A stretch of 64,000 bases of DNA from Tausonia pullulans (taxonomy: Eukaryota; Basidiomycota; Tremellomycetes; Cystofilobasidiales; Mrakiaceae): contig OX637639.1 in the NCBI GenBank assembly GCA_951802195.1, forward strand, positions 432,393 to 496,392, in the 5' to 3' direction. How positions within the stretch are numbered: position 1 is the first letter of the stretch; every line of letters starts with the position of its first letter. The notes below the pieces were generated by a model. The model ran no database searches. It was given only the letters and a program-made list of their open reading frames with translations, and had not been told where the DNA came from. Shown piece after piece: positions 23,195 to 35,449 of this stretch. A program made the translations under genes and the position numbers.

Positions 23195-23789
23195 GTCGAA
23201 CCCGTTATCAGTGGACTTCCTTCCCTCTTGCTTCATTATTTCCTAATACTTTACTCCAATAACAACCAGGACGAGCTGTGTTCCCTTCATGTTCCTAGAA
23301 TTGTTATTGCGCCTGGCCAGACTACCTTTTAAGTTCCTTCTGTTTTCACCTTCCTGTCCTTCCCCTCTCTTTTCTCAAGATCTCTTTTCTCAAGAACACT
23401 TTAAATTCTTGCACCATGGACTATATCCTATCAAAGGCGTGCCTTATTTGCGAGGATGAATGAAAATGGAATACGAGCCACAGCCTCCTCGTCGTCACCC
23501 TCGCTTCGACTTGTTTCTTACCCGCTCTCTAGGATGACGCCTCACCTTTGACAAACACTAATTCTGAGAGAGTTCGAGACAGAGAGCCAGCACGAGTGAG
23601 GGACTTAGCAAAGGCCTGTCATCGTTGCTGACGACCCGAAGGAACCAGGCCATACATTTAGTGCTGAAACGCTCGAAGTCATGACCTGTCTCTTGTCTCG
23701 ACGGTGCGTCATCCCCCTCTTTCTTTGAACAGGGCCCCTCCGTCTGTATTGTATTATAACCATCGAATCAACCCAACTCAAAAAATACA
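23195..23789. other. Intergenic, no gene seen
   Basis: AT-richer sequence after the secreted-protein stop, with T- and C-rich stretches and no supported frame. It ends at the 3' edge of the LINE relic. Confidence 0.5.
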
Positions 23790-25640
23790 ACGACCTTAGT
23801 CAATGGGAGGAAGCAGAAGGGGGTGTGTTGAGGGTGTTAGAATTGGACCAAGAGTCAAGGGATGAGGAGGATAGGTGAGGAGAAGGGCGTCGGTTGAGGG
23901 CTGCAAGATCGATCGCCTTGCCGTCCACCCGAGCAGATGGGGAAGGAAAAGGGTCGGTGATGCAGCCGTTGACGGCGAGCTTGGCGGTCTGGGAGGTCAG
24001 AATTGAGGGGATCAAGGCGGTGGCGCGAGGGCCCAAACCAAAGTGTTTGAAGCACTGCTAGACGAAGTTGCTAGAGACCGTCTCGTACACCTTCTGGAAG
24101 TCGACGAGGGCGGAGATGCCAGATCGCTTGCTTCCCTCCGTTGCCATATGGGTCTAGGGATTGGCCATTACGTGCCGATTCATCGTCTCCAGATGAAGTC
24201 GGTCTTGTCGGGAGCAACCAGGGACTTGACAGTCGAGCAGAGGCGGGCGGGGGAGAAGATGCGGGGCGGGAGTCGACGTTGATGAGGGAAATCGGGCGGT
24301 AGTTGACGATGAAATCGCGCGTGCAGGCCTTGTGAAGGGGGCAAACATGGAGAGTAGTTGGGAGGAGGAGAGCGTGCCGCTACAGAAATCAAGGTCCAGA
24401 AGCCTAAGGTAGATGGGATCTTTCACCTTTCTCACACAGTGATAGCACTCGGCGGGCAGCCGTCAGAAAGCCTCTGGCGCATTGCGGCTTCGGGCCTTGG
24501 AAATGGCTGCATCAGCCCTCAACTTCCTCAAGCCCTCTTCAAGGCGTGCCCTGTCCTTGTCAGAGAACTTCGCGTTGATGAAGCTGAGGACGTGGTCGTG
24601 ATCGGCTGGGAGGGTGGGCTTGGAGGCGGCAGAGATCATCAGAGTAGTGGCTTGCTGTGATGCGAAGGATGTCGGACGGGATGTCGCGCTGGACATATCA
24701 TCAGGCGTCGATCGGACAGAGAGAGATAGTGTCAGGTGGCGGACCTGTTTGAGACGGAGGCGGATACTGTACTCGGTGGAATCGATTGGGCGGGCAGATG
24801 CGGGTGTAAAGGGCGGCACCAACAGAATTGCGTGCGGATCGACCATCGAACGAGCGAGCAGTCGTGGATGGCAAGGACACAGGCGAGCTTGCTTGCGTGA
24901 TGGGCGATCTGACGCTTGGTGATGTCCCAGGCGATGGAGAGGTCGCCCAAGTAGGCGAGGGCGGCGTCATACCAGATAGGGAGGCCACTGGTAGGCGAGT
25001 CGACAAAGCCGGGGCGTTCGAGGTGAGTACCAACCGATTGATCTTGCACGAGTCGGGCCAAACAAACTAGGTGAGGCTCGGGACGGCGATCGGGGGATTG
25101 GTTGGCCAAGCGGGCTTGGCCCAGCAATTGCGCTTGATCGCAGATACAAGGAGGGAAAAGGTGGGGTAGAACCGGCCAAGGTGGCGATTGAAGCCATCGC
25201 TGGCAATAGTAGCGAAGAGGCGTTGCCTTGTGCAGCGAAAACGGAAGGGATCATCAACGAGGGGGAAATGGTGTACGAGCCAAGCATCTGCTCACTTCCT
25301 GGGGTTTCAGCGTTGGGTATTGAAAGTAAAGATACCTGTTTCCGATGAAGTTCATCCCCATCTAGGAGAAAAGGAAACTCGGGATGATCGAGCAACACTG
25401 AGGCGAAGTCACAAAGGAACTCAGCTTTGCGAAGGGCGGGGCCGGAGACACTCATAGAGACGTAGACAGCTACGACACGGATGTCCTTGTCGCTCGTATG
25501 GACATCGACATGGGGTGAGTGGGGAGTGAGGTAGAAAAGGAACTGAGAAATAGCGTTGACGTGAAAGGGAGAGTGATGTGGAGGCGAGAGTCCAGGCGTC
25601 AGAGGATCGCTACCTGAGCGTCCTTCTTCTTTCTCAATGG
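23790..25640 (-). mobile_element. Relic non-LTR retrotransposon (LINE): endonuclease and reverse transcriptase remnants
   Basis: Read on the minus strand, pieces of a LINE polyprotein occur in order. An endonuclease-like segment (FPFLLDGDEL, about 25350-25380) comes first, then a linker with many charged residues (KFSDKDRARLEEGLRKLRAD, about 24520-24580). The reverse-transcriptase signature NYRPISLINVDS lies at about 24270-24315, followed by LVDFQKVYETVSSNFV at about 24050-24115, which matches the DFxKAYD-type RT motif, and by VRQGD-like sequence (GGRQGD) near 23920. Frame changes and stops (for example a TAG right after SNFV) break it everywhere, so it is inactive. A Tad- or Cnl1-like clade is possible but not provable here. 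Boundaries are approximate. Confidence 0.75.
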
Positions 25641-25772
25641 TCGAGCCAAAACTGTGTCAAAAGCTTGCTTCCAACATATTCTCGCCATTCTTCCCTATAA
25701 CATGTGGATTATCGGAGCTCGGAAACAAGGAAGACATCAGCAGCGGAACGAGTGTGAAAGAAAGTGAGAACG

Positions 25773-26115
25773 TGTCGGGATCTCGCGGATTCACCATCAC
25801 CTCGGCTCCCAGCCTAGCCTGTGTAGCCTCTTGCTAGTTTGCTCAGCATTCCCATTTCCTCGGTCTTCTTCCGCCACGTTGTCCCTTACTCTTTCTCATC
25901 CTTCTCATCCCCTCCGTTGTTCGCACCCTCGTCCATACACGCGCAGTCCATAGTACATATCTGTTCTTCACTCTAAATATCGTTTGGACTCGACAAACCT
26001 GCCCAAGTTCTCGAAGCGAGCCCGTGCCACTGCCAGCACTTCAGAATTACTCCTCCACCGACGCCCTTGTCCTCACCCATCCTCCTCAGCCCTCGGCCCT
26101 TGGGCCAATCCTCAT
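25773..26115 (+). mobile_element. Solo LTR, copy A
   Basis: It starts TGTCGGGATCTCGCGG and ends near GGGCCAATCCTCA, the same ends as the intact copy at 42454-42892. Its middle and right parts are nearly identical to the reverse complement of 41880-42150. No matching target duplication is visible, so the ends may be eroded. Confidence 0.7.
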
Positions 26116-26401
26116 ATCTTGCCCAGCTCGTGAAAAAAAGAACTTGAAATCGATCCAGAAACAGGGATGAGTGGAAGGAAACAGGCATCGTGATCGCGAG
26201 CGAAAGGTGAGAAGGAGAGGGAGGAAAGCAACTGGTGGCGTGCGAGCGATGTCATTGCAGTGTGGTAGGGTAAGTGGAGGTAAAGGATGAAGAAGTTGAG
26301 TCGTGCGTGCGTGCGAGCAATGCGTGCAAGAACAAGGAGAGGGAAGGGAATGCCAGGAGGTATGAGAAACGGGAACAGGAGAGAAGAGCGTACGTCCCAT
26401 T

Positions 26402-29400
26402 TTAGACAGGAGGCGACCCCCTCGGGAACCCGCCCATGAGCATGCTGAGCAGATCGCCCGCCCCAGGTCCCGAAGGACCGCCCTGCTGTGGTGGAGGAGG
26501 CCCCTGTGGTGGAGGAGGAGGCCCACCGTAGTAGCCTCCCATCTGAGGAGGCTGCGGGCCGGCTCCAGGCGGAAGGGGAGGGCCCATCGAATATGCAGCC
26601 TCGTATTGGCCCCGCCCGCCATATGCAGAAGGCGCGCCCGGCCGTGAATTCGGATTGGCTTGCTGAGCGACAATCATCTGCCGAAGGAGGTGGTTCTGAA
26701 TCTCGGCCGCGTTGGGCTGAGGGGGCGGACCGCCAGGGGAAGGAGCAACCGAAGCGGACGAAGAGGAGGACTGCGGCGGCGGCGGCGCAAGGTGGGGAGG
26801 CAGTTGCCGCTGATGCTGAAGATTGGGAAGGGGAGGAGGGTAGCCGTAGCCGCCGCCATTGAGCTGAGGGGGAGGAGGAGGGTACCCAAGCTGCTGCATC
26901 CGAGGAGGAGGGGACGATGCTCCTCCGGCTCCACCGCCAAGCGACATCTGTTGCATTTGACGGAGTTGGTCGTACGCCTGCGCCGACGGGGCCAATCCAC
27001 CAGAGTGAGGCGCCGGCCCTCCACGACGGAGGTGCTCGGTCTCAATGAGCATTTGAAGCTGCTGTGCCTGCCGCTGCTGCATCTCGTGCGCCTGCTTATT
27101 GCCAGGAGGAGGGGGGGGACCGCCTGGCGGACCGCCGGGAAGCTGGATCTGGGGCGGAGGGGAAAAGTAGCCCCGAGATGGAGGAGCCTGCTGCTGCTGC
27201 CGTTGAAGGTACGGGTTGGGAGGGGGTGGGCCACCATAGGAAGATGCCGCGAGAGGCGAGGGGGACGTCTGAGTGAGCGAGGGCGAGGGCCGGATGAAGG
27301 CGTCAAGAAGTTGGGCGGGCGATGTTGCAGGGCCGGCACCACCGCGGGCGAGACTGGGAGGGAATGCATGCATCGGACCGGGCGAGACGTGCGCTTGAAG
27401 AGGGGAGGAGACATCACCGGGCTGGAATAGAAAGAAGATTAAATCATCAGTCAGGAGAAAGTTAGGGGTCACACAAACACACACCTTGGAGCTCTGAAGC
27501 ATCGCCAACAATTTGTTCATTTGGCTATCCGGAGCGCCGCCTCCAGCAGCAGTTAAGGAACCATCGCCACCAGCTCCAGCACCACTAAAGAGCGCGCCGA
27601 CACCGCCAACGGGCTGCAGACCCTGCGGCTGAGGAGACATCCCTCCGACCGACGACGAGGAAGACGAGCCAGTTTGTTGCTGCTGCTGCTTGCCGTCGAC
27701 AAAAAATTTGGCGAACCGCGAGCCGCCACGACGACCGCCGGCGGCACTAGGAGCTCCTTCGGAAAAGGGCTGCTCGCCCGGGAGCGAGGACGCCGCCGTG
27801 GTCGAGGCCGTCGAGATGGCCGGCGAGGGAAGCGCGAGAGGCATTGAGAGGAGACCAGGCGGGGGAGCAGCCGACGAGGCAGATGCATCGCGAATGTGCG
27901 TTGGCGGGGGGAGGCTGGCTGGAGGAGTCGAGACGCCGCTAGCCGAAGCTGAGGTCACTGGTGCCGGGGAAGCGACACCGGAGGAAGAGGCAGGCGTCGA
28001 TGACGAGGAGGGGGTGACAGGGATGTTGAAGCTTCCGATGGACAGGCTCGTTGGCAGCGAGGGAGCCACCACAGCTACAGGCAAGTCTTTGCCGCTGCCC
28101 CCTTCGAGACGTTCAGTAGCGCGTCTCGACCGATCCTCGCGCTCTTTCATCTCACGCTTAAACCGCTGAATCTCGTCCTCACCATCGCGCTTCTCCACGC
28201 GCCCGCCGCCGATGCCGCTGCCGGGCCGCGATCCGGGCTTCCACTCGCCCATCCACGCAGGTTCGGCGCTGTCGTCGTCATCCCGGTCAGCAGCGCCGCC
28301 GCGACGTCGGTTGTTGCTGCTGCTGATGCCGCCGTTCTCACCGCCACCGCCGATCTCAGGGGCCGGGTTCCACGCTGGGCGACCAGGGACGCGCGTTGAT
28401 GATGTAGCAAGCGAGGACGAGGTAGATGCTGTGCTGACATTTGGGCGGGAGGGGAGCGCTGAGGTGCCTTGGGAGTAGAAAACTTGGTCAAATGTGAGGA
28501 CAGACAGCCCAGGAATGGAGTATCACCACCCACCTCGACGCCAGTCTTCGCTCCTCTCTGCCTTGCGCTCTGCCCGCTCCCGCTCAATCCGCTCCGCCCG
28601 CTCGGTGCGCGTCTCGCGCCTGTCCCCTCGCTGCTGGTCCCGGTCCCGGTCGCTGACGGTCCCAGACCCGAGGCCCCCATCACGTGTGGAGCTCGTCGTC
28701 GGACCAGTCCTCAAACCAGCGGCGACGGCAGCACTGGCAGTCGCCGAGGCAAGGGCACCTCCTCCGTTGGTCTTGATGCGGTCGTACGTCTCAGACAGCT
28801 GGAGATGAGTCCCAGGATGAACGAAGGAGTCAGCCAATGTTTGGGAGAAAGCGAGTGGCCCGCCCGGATTCAGGGCACCAAGCTACCATCGAAAAGAGAT
28901 GCACCTTCTTCAGCCCAAGCCTCTCGCCCCGCTCCAGCGAGCCATCAGCATCTCCTCGATCCCTCCCGTTGTGCCTGAACGAGCCCATGACGCCTGCCGC
29001 CCCACTCGACGCCGCGAACGGATTCCGGAAGTCGGAAGAACCGCGCTCGGCGGCGGCACCTTCCCGGTGGGGAGCCCGCTCTCGCGGGAACGTCTCGCGG
29101 TTGAAGGACGTTGGGGAAGTCGCGCGACGGTTGCTGAATGGGGATGGGGCAGAGGAGAGAAAGAGTGAGAAGGGAGGCGGTCAGATGTCAAGTAGCAAGA
29201 GTAAAGGGGTTGCATGCAGGGTTGGGATCCAGCGAGCGAGCGCAAGTCTCCAGGGGCGTCTCGTCTCGAGCACGACCACGATGAGCGCGACCAACTCGAG
29301 CTTTCCCGCACGCTCACCCCCACTAATCCAAGCAGGGCAAACAGTGCTCTCTCCGTCCTTGCAGCGAGAGCGAATCAAACATCACTCACGTCCTCCTCGG

Positions 29401-29932
29401 CGAGGCTCCCGCATCAAGGGCGGATGTTCCGCCGGAGCCGGCGAGATGCGAGTGGGGGGCTCTTGGACTGCGCTTGTTTTGGATCGGGCTGGTCTGAGGA
29501 GGGACGTCGCTGTGAGGGACACAAAGGCGAATGAGGAAGAGGATGAGAAGGAGGAGAGAGAAAGGGCGAGGGCGAGGGCGAGGGCGAGGGTGGAGCGTGC
29601 GAACGAATTCTTCTGGTCAGCGCCTGTTGAATCGCTCGAGGGAGCTTCCTCGAGCCCGACAGCAAGGAGATAGCTCGAGAGGGACAGCAAGGACCCACCC
29701 GAACCAGCTCTTGAAGGGAGGCATGCCCTTGGGCGGCGGCCACCTCATCCCGCCGCTCGGGGTGCGGCCGGGGGCGATGGCGACGCGCAAGAGTTCGTCC
29801 CTCGCATACCGCTTGACGGCGACAGCGTGGGACTCGGCAGGAGCTGCTGCTGCTGGGGGAGTGCGAGAGAGGAAAGTCAGTGAGGACTAATAAGGTGCAT
29901 GATGGATGGGCTCGACGCGACTCACGCGGCAT
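26402..29932 (-). CDS. eIF4E-binding translational regulator (4E-T/EAP1-like)
   Basis: Exons, 5' to 3': 29932-29926 (7 nt with the ATG), 29852-29699, 29509-29390, 29133-28905, 28798-28534, 28467-27485, 27421-26402, giving 925 residues, all in phase. Residues near 20 read YARDELLRV, a canonical eIF4E-binding motif (Y-x4-L-hydrophobic) in the same position as in 4E-T. Later blocks fit 4E-T/Eap1-type proteins: FRNPFAAS, an Arg/Glu-rich coil (RTERAERIERERAERKAER) and EPAWMGEW. The C-terminal third is Pro/Gln/Gly-rich and probably disordered. The likely role is cytoplasmic mRNA repression and decay through eIF4E. The last intron (27422-27484, 63 nt) has no stop and keeps frame, so a retained form would add 21 residues. 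The identification rests on motifs, not on a globular domain. Confidence 0.7.
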
Positions 29933-30211
29933 GCTGCTCGAGCGCGAGAAGGCGGGGAGTAGGTAGGTTTGCTTTGCCTTTGCGGTAGTGCTAGGGTGTT
30001 GAGCTGAGCAGGGAGGATTCGGAAGCAAGCTAGGCTGCTGCTAGTGGTGTGCCGGTGAGCTTATTGTGTGTTGTCGTCGATGATGGGCGTTGGGAAGGAG
30101 AGGTTGCTCGCTTTTCCGCTTTAGCCTCGACCCCCTTCTCGCCCGGCTCAGATCTCTCTCCTGACGACCACATCCACCCACAGTAACTCTCACCCTCTCC
30201 AGCAGCCAGCC
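29933..30211. promoter_or_regulatory. Divergent promoter between the eIF4E-binding protein gene and uS15m
   Basis: About 280 bp between two divergent ATGs. No obvious TATA box is seen. The assignment rests on orientation. Confidence 0.55.
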
Positions 30212-32524
30212 ATGCTGCGGTCCACCCCCTCGCGGCTCGTTGCCCGGCTTAGCCCGGTCCTCCCTGCGTCTGCCTCGCTGTCGTCGTCTCTCGCCTGCTC
30301 GCCGTCCTGCTTCGCCTCGACCTCGGCTGTCACCCGTGTGTAGCCGAAGAACACCCCGCCTTCCCTCTACTTCTCCTGACCCGCTATGCCCCTAGTCCCT
30401 GTCGCCGGTCGCGCCTTCTCAACCTCGCTCGCCCGTCCCGAGTCCGACTTCAAGCGCGACCGGCGGATGTACCGCAAAAAGGTCGACATGCTCCACAAGC
30501 AGGCCCAGGAAGACTGGTACAACACCCAGCCAGACCCGTTCCTTGGCATGCAGCTTGTCGTGAGTAGGGGTGAAAGGCGAATGCTCGCTTGTGGAAGGAG
30601 GGAGGAGGCAGAAGACGATACGCGCGCGCCGTTGCAAGGACGGGGCGCGTTGAAGAAGCCGCCTCACAGGAGACGGGAGGACGGACGCGTAGCCAATAGG
30701 CTCCCTGAGCTCTCAACAACCGAGCAAGCTCGGTCTCGGACTCGGACTCCTCAGAGCACCTCGGGAGTCCCGACCTTGACTTTTTGGGCCGGCCGCGTCT
30801 TCCCGTCCCATTGCCGCCCTTTCTCCTCCCACGTCGGCTTCACTTGAGACTGACACCGCCCCTGTCCCCTCGCCAGTACGCCGACGGCGTCCCCGTCCAT
30901 GAGCAGCGCTGGAGGCAGACCAAGCTCTCTGCGACGATCTTGGACTCGCACACGCTCTGGACGACGGGCCCGAACGCGCCCAAGAACGTCTTCTCATCGC
31001 TTTCCATGTTCGCCGACGAGGATGTGGCCAACTCGAGCACTCCCGCAGACGCCTCCGAAACAACCTCCACCCCCCGTAAATCGAAGAAGATCCTCGCCCG
31101 GCCGATGACGCTTGCGGAGAAGCTCCAGCACTGCGCGACGGATGCCGAGCGGGACCTCGTCCGGGAGGAGCACGAGATTGAGCGCGAGGAGCACGAGCTC
31201 GGGGAGCGTGTGACGGAGAAGCTCCAGGAGAGGAAGCGGCTTGCCCTCACGAGGAGGAAGGAGGTGCTGAAGGAGGCGGTCTTTGAGGCGGCGAGGAGGA
31301 GCTGCTCGTTCCTCGAGGAGGAGATCAACTTAGAGAACCCCAGGATCCGGGACGAGTTTGAGCGTGTCATGGCGGTCGCTCTTCCGGTTCAAGAGACAAC
31401 AGTCGCGGACATTGAGGCGAAGTCGAACAAGGAGCCCACCACTGGCGGAGCATGGAGCGACCGGCTCTCGAACAAGCAGCCTACCCCTGCCCCCGCCATC
31501 GAGGATACGACGCGGCCCATCGTCGACTCGGACCACATCGAGCCGCCTTCGCTCGTCGAGGAGCCCTCTACCGACTACGGCCGTGCCCCTCGAGTGACGC
31601 TCTTCTCTACGGACAACCCGATCGACTCGTTCCGCCCCCCTCCCTTCATCAACTTCCTCCTCAAGGAGCCCGAAAAGCGCTTTTTCTTCAACACGCTCCC
31701 GCACGTCTCGGCCCAGCGGGACGTTCTCCTCCCTCCTCCGGGTGTCAAGCTCACAAAGGAGGACATGGACCGTCGGATCGCACTCGCGGAGGTGCGCGCC
31801 AAGGAGGAGGTCGGCTCGATGGAGGCCTTCGGACGAATTCTCTCACTCCGGAACGCCTCGGCCAAGCAGATCGCGAGGGAGAACAGGCGGAGGATCGTTG
31901 ATGCGTTTGGCGAGCCTGAGGTCAAGTCGCTCAAGTCGGACGTCGCAAAGCCGAGGAAGGGTCCCGACACGGGCTCGCAGGAGGTCCAGGGTGGGTCGCG
32001 CTCGCTTTCGTCGTGTGGCCATCTCTGCCTCATCGCTGACTTCGCTGACTTCTCTTCTCTCCGTCTACCGCAGCCGCCCTCCTTACCCTCAAGATCCGCA
32101 ACCTCCGCGCGCACCTTATGCGGAACATGCACGACACGATCAACACATCCATCATCAAGAAGCTCGCCCAGCGGCGGCGCAAGATCCTCCTCTACCTCAA
32201 GCGGATCGACCGCGTACGATTCGACAAGTGCCTTCAGGAGATCGGCGTCGACCAACGGGCGATTGAGGGCGAGATTGCAGTCCACCGGTTCTGGTTCGTG
32301 GTCTGCTCTTGTTCATCGCACGGGCTGTCCACCGCTGACCCCTCCCCTCCCCCTCTCCCGGACTCTGTAGGCGTCAGGTCCCGGCGCCCGTGGGCACCAA
32401 GGCCGCGAAGGACACCAAGTTCGTCGGCAAGGTCGGCAAGGTCAAGGCCCGTTCGACGATGAAGAACCTGCGCAAGATCAACCCAATCATGATGGGTGGC
32501 CAGGGCAAGGTGGCGTACTACTGA
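30212..32524 (+). CDS. MRPS28: Mitochondrial small-subunit ribosomal protein uS15m with long N-terminal extension
   Basis: The product is uS15 of the mitochondrial ribosome, which binds the central domain of the small-subunit rRNA. Exons: 30212-30335, 30396-30559, 30877-31990, 32074-32293, 32371-32524, giving 591 residues. The start (MLRSTPSRLVARLSPVLPA) is Arg/Ser-rich without acidic residues, as expected for a mitochondrial presequence. The uS15 core lies near residue 470: KIRNLRAHLMRNMHDTINTS, then LAQRRRKILLYLKRIDRVRF and CLQEIGV. About 450 residues precede it, with a coiled Glu/Lys-rich segment (about 31110-31330). That is much longer than bacterial S15 (about 90) and longer than yeast Mrps28 (about 286). 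Intron 2 (317 nt) is long. Confidence 0.88.
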
Positions 32525-33001
32525 GTGATGATGAATGGCTTTTGAGCGAGCGGCGGCGAATATGGCGCGCGAGAGATCTGCGAAGGGCGAGCATGCTCGT
32601 CCCTTCGCACCGCGGAGACGACAATGCTCTCGTTCGATATCTGAGGCTGTGTGTGGCATTCTTAAGCGACCAATAGATAGACACAAAAAACACTGAGTGA
32701 GAGAGGGGTCATCATGGGCGCCTACAAGAGCCGGGCTGGTTTCTAGGCTTGCTTCGTTCATCTCTCCCACTCTCGGGAACCCGCGGCGCCTGCCGCTTAA
32801 CCATCACCACGCTTCCCATCCGTCATCCCGAGCGAGAGCCCATCCTCTCCCTCGCGCACTCGTCCTCACACACCACCCACGCACCCCGCCAGCGTCAATC
32901 CACCCTCTGGATTACCCGGCCGCCCATCCTACCCCACCTTCCCCCCTTTCACCCACCCCTCTTCCCGTCCACCCAAGCTGTTCGCCCGACTCCTTGATAA
33001 G
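32525..33001. other. Intergenic between uS15m stop and PPZ start; no gene seen
   Basis: The first part is the uS15m 3' region. The last 250 bp are C/T-rich and are probably the PPZ promoter and leader. Confidence 0.55.
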
Positions 33002-35449
33002 ATGGGCAATCAGCCGTCGAAGAAGATCTCTCGGACCAAGTCCAAGGAGCCTCAGCCGCTCCGCCAGGAGCACGACAAGGACGAAGCCAAAGTCGCCGGC
33101 CCCGTCTCGGTCGGCCGGACGCCCGCAAGTGAGCTCAAGGGCAAGCAAAGGACCGCGAGCTCGGCGTCCTCGACGGGCTCCTATGATCCAGCGACGGCCC
33201 CACCGCCACCGGGCGGTATTCCGCTTCCGACGGCGCCTGAGGAAAGTCGGCCGGTGAGCCAGCCGGGCGTGCCCATCCCCATGGGCGTCAATGAGGTGAG
33301 CGTCTCGTCTCTTGTCATGCTCTCGCGTGTCATCGAAGTTTCTGCGTTGCGCTCTAGGCGCTACGGGCCGTGGCACTGGGCCTCTTGGCCCTTGCTGCTC
33401 GAGTCTGAGCCATGGCGGAAGATGGACAGTTGTTGTGCTCGAAGGGAGGAGAGGTCGAGGGGGAGAGAGGGGGGGTGGGCAAGGTAGAGACCGCGTCAGC
33501 CCGAACGCGTGCCTCCTCTTTCTCCCTTCTTCTTCACCGCTCTCCTGCTCAGCCAAAGGCTTGAGCATAGAACCAGGGGGCCCCTGAGGCAAAGTGGCGC
33601 CTGGCTGCAGGTCAGGTGGCCTGGCCTAGCATGGCTCTCTCCCTCCGTCTCCGCTGTCGGCGGTGAGCGACAACTGTCCTCGCTTGGGCGAGCATAGGTG
33701 GCTGGTGGTCTCTGGATGGTCATCTCTATCTCTCCACGAGAAGACGCGATGATGCCACAGGGCTTCGCTCTTTCCTCTCGCTTGCTCAGAGCGAGCATGA
33801 GGGCGAGTCCCTAGCGGCGAGAGGTCGTCTCTCGCGCCTCATCGAACTCTCTCTCTCCCCCCCACCCCTCCTCCTCCCCCGGAAACAGACGCCCCCCGCT
33901 TGACTTGTTCCTCTCTTCTTCGTTCGTTTGGTCTCGAGGCCCTCTTCCTGCTTGCTTGCTGTCTTGCCCTCGTTATCCCTCGGCGTCTTCTCCCTCTCTC
34001 ACATCGCCTGCCCTCATCTCCCCGCACTTGTCTTCCCTGGCCGTCAGCTGATCCGCGGCTGTCCTTCCTGCTAGATCCCAACCACCCAGACCATTCTCGC
34101 CAACCCGCAAGCGTCGACGTCCTCTTCGTCCGCCAATGGCGGTGCCTCCTCCCTCTCCGCTGGTGCCCGCTCGCTCGCCCTTCCTCTCACATCTGTCCTC
34201 TCGACGACGCTCTCCGCCAGCTCGGGCTCGTCCCCAGCCAACTCGGCTGCGAACCCGACGCCTCCTCGGACGCTCGACATCGACGCCATGATTTCCCGGC
34301 TCCTCGAGGCCGGCTACACGGGCAAAGTCACCAAGACGGTCACCCTCAAGAATGCTGAGATCACATCCATCTGTCTCGCCGCCCGCGAGGTCTTTCTCTC
34401 TCAGCCGACGCTCATCGAGCTCTCCCCGCCGGTCAAGATCGTCGGTGACGTCCACGGCCAGTACTCGGACCTGATCCGAATGTTTGAGATGTGCGGCTTT
34501 CCGCCGTCGGCCAATTTCCTCTTCCTCGGCGACTACGTGTGAGTAGCAGCCCACAGTTGCCAGCGCCAGCGGTTGCTGACATTCCTTGTGTGCCCCCCTC
34601 CCAAGCGACCGAGGGAAGCAGTCACTCGAGACAATCCTCCTTCTCCTCTGCTACAAGATCAAGTACCCTGAGAACTTCTTCCTCCTTCGCGGCAACCATG
34701 AGGCCGCCAATGTGACCCGGGTCTACGGCTTCTACGACGAATGTAAGCGGCGGTGCAACATCAAGATCTGGAAGGGCTTCATCGATGTCTTCAACTGCCT
34801 CCCGATTGCATCGGTCGTTGCATCCAAGATATTTTGCGTCCATGGCGGGCTTTCGCCTTCACTCACGTCGATGGATGACATTCGGCGAATCCAAAGGCCG
34901 ACGGATGTTCCAGACTATGGACTGGTGGGTGAAGAGCTGCGCCTCCGTTGAAGAAGCGGGACACTTACAAGCTCGCTTTCTCCAGCTCAACGATCTCCTC
35001 TGGAGCGATCCCTCCGACACGGCTCTCGACTGGGAAGACAACGAGCGCGGCGTCTCGTACTGCTTCGGCAAGTCCGTCATTAACCAGTTCCTGGCAACGT
35101 ACGACATGGACCTCATCTGCCGCGCCCATATGGTCGTCGAGGACGGCTACGAGTTCTGGAACGAACGCACGCTCGTCACCGTGTTCTCGGCTCCTAACTA
35201 CTGCGGCGAGTTTGACAACTATGCGGCGGTTATGGCAGTCTCGGAGGAGTTGCTGTGTGCATTTGAGCTGCTCAAGCCACTGGACGCGCCCGCGCTGAGG
35301 AAAGAGATGACCAAGGCGAAGCGGAAGAGGTGAGCACGCTAAGTGGATCCAATAAGAATGAGACTTGTTCACGCTGACCTGCCTCTACCTCCTCTAGCCT
35401 TCAGCAGCACCAGTCGCCGCCATCGCAGACCGTCACCCAGACGATCTAA
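33002..35449 (+). CDS. PPZ1: PPZ-type Ser/Thr protein phosphatase
   Basis: A PP1-related phosphatase of the fungal Ppz family, which controls potassium and pH homeostasis and salt tolerance and is regulated by Hal3. Exons: 33002-33295, 34075-34538, 34606-34924, 34986-35329, 35398-35449, giving 490 residues. The start MGNQPSKK fits N-myristoylation (Gly2), a Ppz trait. A Ser/Pro/Ala-rich N-terminal half follows, then the PPP core: [17 protein letters not shown] (across intron 2), RGNHEAA, HGGLSP and [11 protein letters not shown], with metal-binding Asp/His/Asn residues all present. The short tail ends QTVTQTI. Intron 1 is 779 nt, about ten times the local norm, and could hide alternative exons or a regulatory element. 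Confidence 0.9.
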
